The notes under the pieces are model-generated. The model made no database searches. It saw nothing but the letters and a program-made list of their open reading frames with translations, and was not told the DNA's origin. Shown one piece after another: positions 42,406 through 47,216 of a stretch of 47,216 nt of DNA. This DNA comes from Devosia sp. (GTDB taxonomy: Bacteria > Pseudomonadota > Alphaproteobacteria > Rhizobiales > Devosiaceae): contig NZ_JAUYGL010000194.1 in NCBI RefSeq assembly GCF_030689745.1, positions 1 through 47,216 on the forward strand. The letters are read 5' to 3'. The position numbers and the translations under genes are program-made. Numbering within the stretch: position 1 is the first letter of the stretch; every line of letters begins with the position of its first letter.

Positions 42406-45400
42406 AATAGCGGCGCTAGCGGCAGCGTCAGGTCGATTGGCCCATCAATCACCGGGTTATCGCCCGGCGCTGGCTGCTGCTGTCGCTGCACTTGTTGCTC
42501 CTGCCGCTGCGTGTCCGCTTCGCTGGGCTGTTGCGCTGCAGCTTCAGCGGCCGCCCGCGCCGCTTCCTCAGCCGCGGCCTCTTCCGCGAGGCGTGCAGCC
42601 TCTGCCGCTGCGCGTTGCCGTTGTTCCTCGATCAACCGGTTGCGCGCTTCAGCCGCAGCGCGCTGCCGCGCGGCGTCCTCAGCCCGCAGGGCTTCGAGAC
42701 GATCCACTTCCAGCTCATTGGCCCGCACCTGGATGGCGGCCACGATTTCGTCGAGATCAAGCCACGATACCGGCGCCAACAGCGTGCCGCTGATCCGGTT
42801 GAAAATCCGTGCAGTCTCGCTCCTGATTAGTCCATTGTCATCGGCAAGTCCGCTCGGCATCAGGGCAAAATCACCACTCAGGTCAAGCGTGCCAAGATCG
42901 AGATTGAGATCGCCGGCCAGACGGGCGCCCGCCCCCTCGACAATGAAATTGGTCAGGCGCAGCACGCCCCCGGCAATGGTGAAGGCCCCGGCGGCTTTGG
43001 GTGCGACGAAATCGCCCTGCTCCAGCCCCATCCCGATAACCGCCCGCAAATCATCTGCACTCATGTTCAGGGCGTCTTCCAACCCGGCCAGCGTGGGGAA
43101 CACGGCGGGCGACATCTGCGCCACCACAAAATCGGCCAGCGTGACATTGCCTTCGCCGGCCAGCACCTTGGCCATTTCGGCCAGGCTGGCACCCGTCGCG
43201 TTGACCTGCACACCGCCGGTCAGCGTTCCCGCCATTGCCCGCATCACCGCCGGCGGCGCGACTGCTGCGATGGCGACATCCCCAAGGCTCAGCCGCCCGC
43301 TCACCGTCTTGTCGCTTAGAGGACCCGCGCAGCACACCGTCAGGTCGAGATTGGCCATACCCGCTCCCAGAACCGCCTCAAACCGGGCCAGCCGCAGTCG
43401 CGTTTCGTCCCAGACCAGCTCAAAGCTGGTAGCGCCCCATCGCTCGCTGCCAGCAGCGGTCACCGCTTGCGCTGTCACCGCCACCGTGCCCCGCGTCGTC
43501 CGCGCCTCTTCGCCAATGCTGATCGGCCCCTCGGGCCAAACCGCACCACCACTGACCATGCCCGCCCGGCCAAACAATGTCGTTGCCAACCCCTCCACCG
43601 AGACAGATCCAAGGTCGATGGCGCCGCTCAACACAGCCCCGTCGCTGCTGCCGGTCAGGCTCAATGCACCGCTAAACGCGCTCTCGCCCGAGCGTCCCCT
43701 AATTTCGGTCAACCGCGCCAGACGCCCGCCCTCAAAGTGCAGCTTGGCCTCGGCGCTGGCCGGCGGCAGGCTGATCCCCGGCGCGCCAATGATCTGCGCC
43801 AATCCGCCGGCGTCGGCCAAGGCGATTTCAAGCCAGCCAGTACCCTGCACCTCGCCAGCCTCGCTGGTGACCAGATTGCCCGAGAAGCCGACAAATTCAT
43901 CGCCCGCACTGAGATTGATCCGGCTGTCCAGGCTGTTGCCGGGCGCGCCTTCCAGCCTCAGGCTGACCATCATGGCATCATCTTGGAACAGCGGCACCGG
44001 CCCCAGGCCAAGCTGTTCGCTCAGCGCCACTGAATCGTCGGTCTCCAGCGTCGCCGTCAGTCGCAACGGCGCGACGGCCAGGCGGGCCAGACCACCATCG
44101 AGTTGTGCCCGCAAATCCAGCTTGGCCGCGCCCGCCGTGCCGTCAACAGTCAGCACCTGTGCATCGCCACCCTCACCCGGCGTCAGATCGAGCAGCACCT
44201 CTGCCGGTGCCGAACGCGCCAGAAATTCCCGCCATTCCGGCGGCGTACCCGCCAGATCATACAGCCCCGCCAGCGCTGGCGCCGTGGCAGCATCGATCCG
44301 CACCCGCCCGGAGCCGGACAATTCGGGGGCTGCCATTGTGCCGCTGGCCTGCAGCGTGGCGTCAAATCCCAGCCCGCCCCAATCGCCGGCCGATAGCCGC
44401 GTGAAGCTCAGCGCCGTTGCACTCCACTGCCCCTCTGCCACCAGCGCCGAGCCGTCATGGCCCAGCACCCGCGCATTCTGACCGGTCAGCGAAAAACTGC
44501 CTTCGGGAAAGCTGATGCCAAAGCGCGGCTCGGCCATGCCATTGGGCAGCAGCGCCGCCAGCACGGCGCTCCCCTGGGCGCCGAGATCGGCAAATTGCCC
44601 CACCACATCAAGCCGCTTCTCTTCACCAAACCCCAACCGCAGCTCGACGCCATGCGCCGCCCCGTTCAGCGTCAGCTGGCCTTCGCTCACCCGCAGGGCA
44701 TCGCCGGTCAACATCACCTTGCCGGCCAGCGCCCCGGCCTGGTTGAATAGCGCATTGTCCTCACCCGGCTTGCGCCAGAGGTGGACCAGACCGTCCAGCC
44801 GGGCGCTGCTCAGACTGAACTGGCCACGGAACGCTGGATGATCGGCCTCCCCGGTCAACTCGCCTGCTGCCCGCACCGTCGTCTCACCCGGCAGCTGGCC
44901 GATGAACTGCTCGATTGTCCACACCTGGCCATCTGTGCTGGCGTCCAGCCGCACATCGCGCAGCGCGAAGCCGCGCAACCCCACTTCGGCCAGATCAATC
45001 CCGACCCGCCCCGGCAGGGCCGGGATCAGCGGTGCGGGCAGTTCCGCCAGCAGCCGCACTGCCTCATAGGGCTTGGCGCTGGCATCTTCCTTGGCATCGC
45101 GCGGCGGCAGCGAAAACACCCCACCCGAGACCACGGCGTCAAAACTCAGCCGCGCGCCCAGCTGGATGCTCGCGGCGCCGGTCAGGCGCGTGCCCGCCCG
45201 GTTCTGGTCCGGCTGCAACGTATAGCCGGTGAGCACGATGCGATCGGTTGAGCCGATCACCTTGCTCTCCAGCACCAGATCACCGCGGATGTCGTCGGCC
45301 TTGTCAGCGATCGGCGGGGTCTGCCGATAGGTCATCGTACCATCAAATTTCGGCGCGATCCCGGGGGTCAACAGGCCTTCAGTACTCAGCGAAAACGCCC

Positions 45401-46079
45401 CGCTATCCGGCTGCACGAAGGCCGACACCCGGGTCACTCCTGCGCCATCGACCTGCGACGAATTCAGCCGCAACCCATAGCGCTCATCGCGATAGACCCC
45501 GCTCCCTTGAAACTGAAACGGCCCCGCAAAGCTCGACAGTCGCAATTCGCCATCAATATCACTGGCCACGAAATTGCGATCCAGCCGCCTATCCATCAGG
45601 CGGATCGTGCCATCGACAATGCTGGCTTGGGCCAGAGCGACGCCACCCCCTGCCGCCGCCACGCTGACGCCACTGCCGAACAGGCCGCTTTCATCAATGC
45701 TGAAGTCAATTACCGGTCCGCGCAGCACCAGCCGGGTCACATCGTAATTGTCGCGCAGGAAGTCCATCAGCGAGAACTCGACCTCAACGCTGTCCACCGT
45801 TGCCGCCGGCTCTTCGGACGAGCCCACCAGCACATCGCTGAAGTTCAGCCGCGGCTGCGGCAGCAGGGCGAACGCGATCTCGCCGCGAATGGTCACCGGC
45901 GTGCCAAGAACACCAGTCGCCAGCGCCTCCATGCGGCTGCGATAATCTGCCCAGTGGATCAGATAGGGCGCGATAAACGCGCTGCTGAGCACGATGATCG
46001 CCAGCATGCCAACAATGATGTAGATGCGGTTCAGCACAGCGCGTGGGTCATCCGGATTGAAGCGCCAGAGTGTAGGCAA
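42402..46079 (-). CDS. AsmA family protein (large envelope protein)
   Basis: A 1225-residue inner-membrane-anchored protein. A membrane helix lies at about 19-40 (IYIIVGMLAIIVLSSAFIAP), followed by the typical AsmA start YRSRMEALATGVLGTPVTIRG and LLPQPRLNFSDVLVG. The long middle is beta-rich repeats that in AsmA-like/VPS13-type proteins form a lipid-transport bridge; a second AsmA module is near 960-1090 (VNATGASLAEMAKVLAGEG). The last 130 residues are an Ala/Glu/Gln/Arg-rich coiled coil (AARQRAAAEARNRLIEEQRQ) and a Pro-rich end. Its role is likely phospholipid transport to, or homeostasis of, the outer membrane. Its TAG overlaps the RHH gene by 4 bp. Confidence 0.9.
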   Translation of the reverse strand: MPTLWRFNPDDPRAVLNRIYIIVGMLAIIVLSSAFIAPYLIHWADYRSRMEALATGVLGTPVTIRGEIAFALLPQPRLNFSDVLVGSSEEPAATVDSVEVEFSLMDFLRDNYDVTRLVLRGPVIDFSIDESGLFGSGVSVAAAGGGVALAQASIVDGTIRLMDRRLDRNFVASDIDGELRLSSFAGPFQFQGSGVYRDERYGLRLNSSQVDGAGVTRVSAFVQPDSGAFSLSTEGLLTPGIAPKFDGTMTYRQTPPIADKADDIRGDLVLESKVIGSTDRIVLTGYTLQPDQNRAGTRLTGAASIQLGARLSFDAVVSGGVFSLPPRDAKEDASAKPYEAVRLLAELPAPLIPALPGRVGIDLAEVGLRGFALRDVRLDASTDGQVWTIEQFIGQLPGETTVRAAGELTGEADHPAFRGQFSLSSARLDGLVHLWRKPGEDNALFNQAGALAGKVMLTGDALRVSEGQLTLNGAAHGVELRLGFGEEKRLDVVGQFADLGAQGSAVLAALLPNGMAEPRFGISFPEGSFSLTGQNARVLGHDGSALVAEGQWSATALSFTRLSAGDWGGLGFDATLQASGTMAAPELSGSGRVRIDAATAPALAGLYDLAGTPPEWREFLARSAPAEVLLDLTPGEGGDAQVLTVDGTAGAAKLDLRAQLDGGLARLAVAPLRLTATLETDDSVALSEQLGLGPVPLFQDDAMMVSLRLEGAPGNSLDSRINLSAGDEFVGFSGNLVTSEAGEVQGTGWLEIALADAGGLAQIIGAPGISLPPASAEAKLHFEGGRLARLTEIRGRSGESAFSGALSLTGSSDGAVLSGAIDLGSVSVEGLATTLFGRAGMVSGGAVWPEGPISIGEEARTTRGTVAVTAQAVTAAGSERWGATSFELVWDETRLRLARFEAVLGAGMANLDLTVCCAGPLSDKTVSGRLSLGDVAIAAVAPPAVMRAMAGTLTGGVQVNATGASLAEMAKVLAGEGNVTLADFVVAQMSPAVFPTLAGLEDALNMSADDLRAVIGMGLEQGDFVAPKAAGAFTIAGGVLRLTNFIVEGAGARLAGDLNLDLGTLDLSGDFALMPSGLADDNGLIRSETARIFNRISGTLLAPVSWLDLDEIVAAIQVRANELEVDRLEALRAEDAARQRAAAEARNRLIEEQRQRAAAEAARLAEEAAAEEAARAAAEAAAQQPSEADTQRQEQQVQRQQQPAPGDNPVIDGPIDLTLPLAPLF

Positions 46080-46173
46080 GCGCCGCCCGGGCGCAACCCC
46101 GCCGCGCTATTGAATACACGCCAGAACCCACCCCGCTGCCATTTCCTCGGATTCGCACTATCCACGACGACCA

Positions 46174-46199
46174 ATGGCCGGTCCCGCAGGACCGGCCAT
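46174..46199 (-). terminator. Strong hairpin after the phytase-like gene
   Basis: Perfect 11-bp arms ATGGCCGGTCC (46174-46184) and GGACCGGCCAT (46189-46199) with a 4-base loop, 24 bases after the stop of the minus-strand phytase-like gene. No T-run follows, but the stem is very stable; probable terminator. Confidence 0.65.
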
Positions 46200-46222
46200 C
46201 CGCTAATGCCTTGATCGAGACG

Positions 46223-47216
46223 TTACAGCGCGCCGATCGACCAGAACATGGTCTCGCCCGAGCTGTCGTCGACACCGTCATTGTCGGTCACGGCAAAGCC
46301 TTCGCCGCTGGCGTCGATGGCAAAGCCTTCGACCTTGTCGAGCACATAGCCGCCGGTCGAGGTCAGGTCCGGCACGAAGTCGCGCACCAGCGTCTTGGTG
46401 ACCGTGGTCAGTTCGCCACCCAGGGCGCCCGGCACCAGTTCGGCAACCGGCACGCTATAGAGCGCCTTGAGCACGGCCTTGCTGCCAATCTGATTGTCAC
46501 GCTCGACGATATAGACCAGCTCGCCATGCGCAGTAATTTCCGAAAGGCCGACCCAGCCGCCTTCGGCGGGGGCCTCAAGCGGATAGTTGACGGCACCCCA
46601 TTCGCCAGAAGCGGGATTGTAGGACACCAGCTTGACCACGCCCTTGGCGTCGTTCTTCCACTCGCGCTGCATGGCGATCCACAGCGTCGTCTCGTCGCCG
46701 GTGCCGACCACGGTGACGCCTTCGGCGCCAAAGCGGATTTCCTCGGCCAGCAGTTCGGCCGGGAACGGCACTTCCTTGGCGATTTCGCCATCCGCATCGA
46801 CGCGGTAGAGCGCGTGTGGGATCAACCGGTCGCTGCGGCCTTCCGAGGCCAGCCAGAACCCGCCTTCGCCATCAAGGGCAATGCCTTCAAGATCGAGCTT
46901 CTGGGCCGGGTTGCCATTGCGGGTCACCAAAGTCTTGGCGGTGATGCGGGCGGGCTTGGCGGTCGCGTCGATAGTGTAGATCGCCGGCTGATTGCCCAGG
47001 AAGCTGTCGGACACGCCATAGAGCATGCCGGGCTTTTCGGCATCGGCAACCAGACCCGACAGGGCGACCCAACCCAGTGGGCGGCCATCGGCATCAAGGT
47101 CGCTCATGATGTGCGGATAGCTCGGAGCCTCGGCTTCGGCCAGCTCATAGATCATGACATGGGAGCGGGCTGCGCCATCGGCGCCCAGGTCCTTCTCATT
47201 GGCGGTGATGAAGAGG
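46223..47216 (-). CDS. Phytase-like esterase family protein, 5' end beyond window
   Basis: The C-terminal 330 codons of a protein of the esterase-like phytase family; the reading frame is open to the right edge, so the start is outside. Recognised by LEGIALDGEGGFWLASEGR, then HALYRVDADGEIAKEVPFP, and VGLSEITAHGELVYIVERDN, a beta-propeller pattern typical of these exported proteins. It ends with GYVLDKVEGFAIDASGEGFAVTDNDGVDDSSGE (seen in two parts: YVLDKVEGFAIDASGEG and FAVTDNDGVDDSSGE), whose Asp-rich part may bind calcium. Phosphoester hydrolysis is a family inference. An internal ATG at 47155 is not the true start. Confidence 0.88.
   Translation of the reverse strand, partial: LFITANEKDLGADGAARSHVMIYELAEAEAPSYPHIMSDLDADGRPLGWVALSGLVADAEKPGMLYGVSDSFLGNQPAIYTIDATAKPARITAKTLVTRNGNPAQKLDLEGIALDGEGGFWLASEGRSDRLIPHALYRVDADGEIAKEVPFPAELLAEEIRFGAEGVTVVGTGDETTLWIAMQREWKNDAKGVVKLVSYNPASGEWGAVNYPLEAPAEGGWVGLSEITAHGELVYIVERDNQIGSKAVLKALYSVPVAELVPGALGGELTTVTKTLVRDFVPDLTSTGGYVLDKVEGFAIDASGEGFAVTDNDGVDDSSGETMFWSIGAL

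Overview
This 47.2-kb window is ordinary chromosomal DNA of a GC-rich alphaproteobacterium. It is most likely Hyphomicrobiales (Rhizobiales), and the gene content fits Devosia or a relative. The clearest lineage marks are a circularly permuted two-piece tmRNA gene beside an alpha-type sspB, the ilvB-ilvN, miaA/serB and hflK-hflC neighbourhoods, and attenuation leaders in front of leuA and ilvB. The genus is inference; no rRNA is present. I see no insertion sequence, prophage, integrase or CRISPR array. Genes are tightly packed, with many 4-bp start/stop overlaps.

Layout. 1-7.2 kb: a left-truncated exported GH3 (NagZ-like) hydrolase, acetyl-CoA synthetase, a small cell-surface cassette (GNAT, polysaccharide flippase, FemAB-like transferase) and a TerC membrane protein. 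7.4-8.3 kb: tRNA-Lys(CUU), a 68-codon orphan gene and a 400-bp AT-richer gap. 8.3-13.2 kb: hisC convergent with leuA, which has a Leu-rich leader peptide, then a PhzF/UPF0303/GFA operon. 13.4-19.7 kb: a B12-binding-type radical SAM protein, a NUDIX protein, ilvC behind a TetR regulator, a divergent Old Yellow Enzyme, and a secreted hypothetical. 19.7-26.4 kb: kup, an FMN reductase, pdxJ and ilvBN with a classical transcription attenuator. 26.4-33 kb: Pit phosphate transporter, NUDIX, cold-shock protein, glycine-zipper lipoprotein, DUF423, MATE exporter, miaA and serB. 33-38.6 kb (minus): thyA, MazG-like, DUF4424, acetyltransferase, folA, hflK, hflC. 38.7-42.4 kb: RidA and YdeI-like genes, DUF1003, a cobalamin-riboswitch-controlled CbiM-like permease, tmRNA, sspB and a ribbon-helix-helix gene. 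42.4-47.2 kb: a 1225-residue AsmA-family protein and a right-truncated phytase-like esterase.

How the genes work together. Branched-chain amino acid synthesis is the main metabolic theme: leuA, ilvC, ilvB and ilvN occur in three separate units, two of them with leader-peptide attenuators that appear to use different output mechanisms (translation for leuA, transcription termination for ilvB). thyA and folA form the dTMP/folate cycle. The tmRNA and SspB cooperate in ribosome rescue and delivery of tagged proteins to ClpXP. HflK/HflC form the membrane regulator of FtsH. The most interesting non-coding signals are the leuA leader with mutually exclusive stems ending at the leuA Shine-Dalgarno, the ilvB attenuator, the tmRNA/sspB pair, the B12 riboswitch and a perfect 16-bp palindrome upstream of the TetR gene. 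I found no clear candidate for a wholly new multi-gene system.
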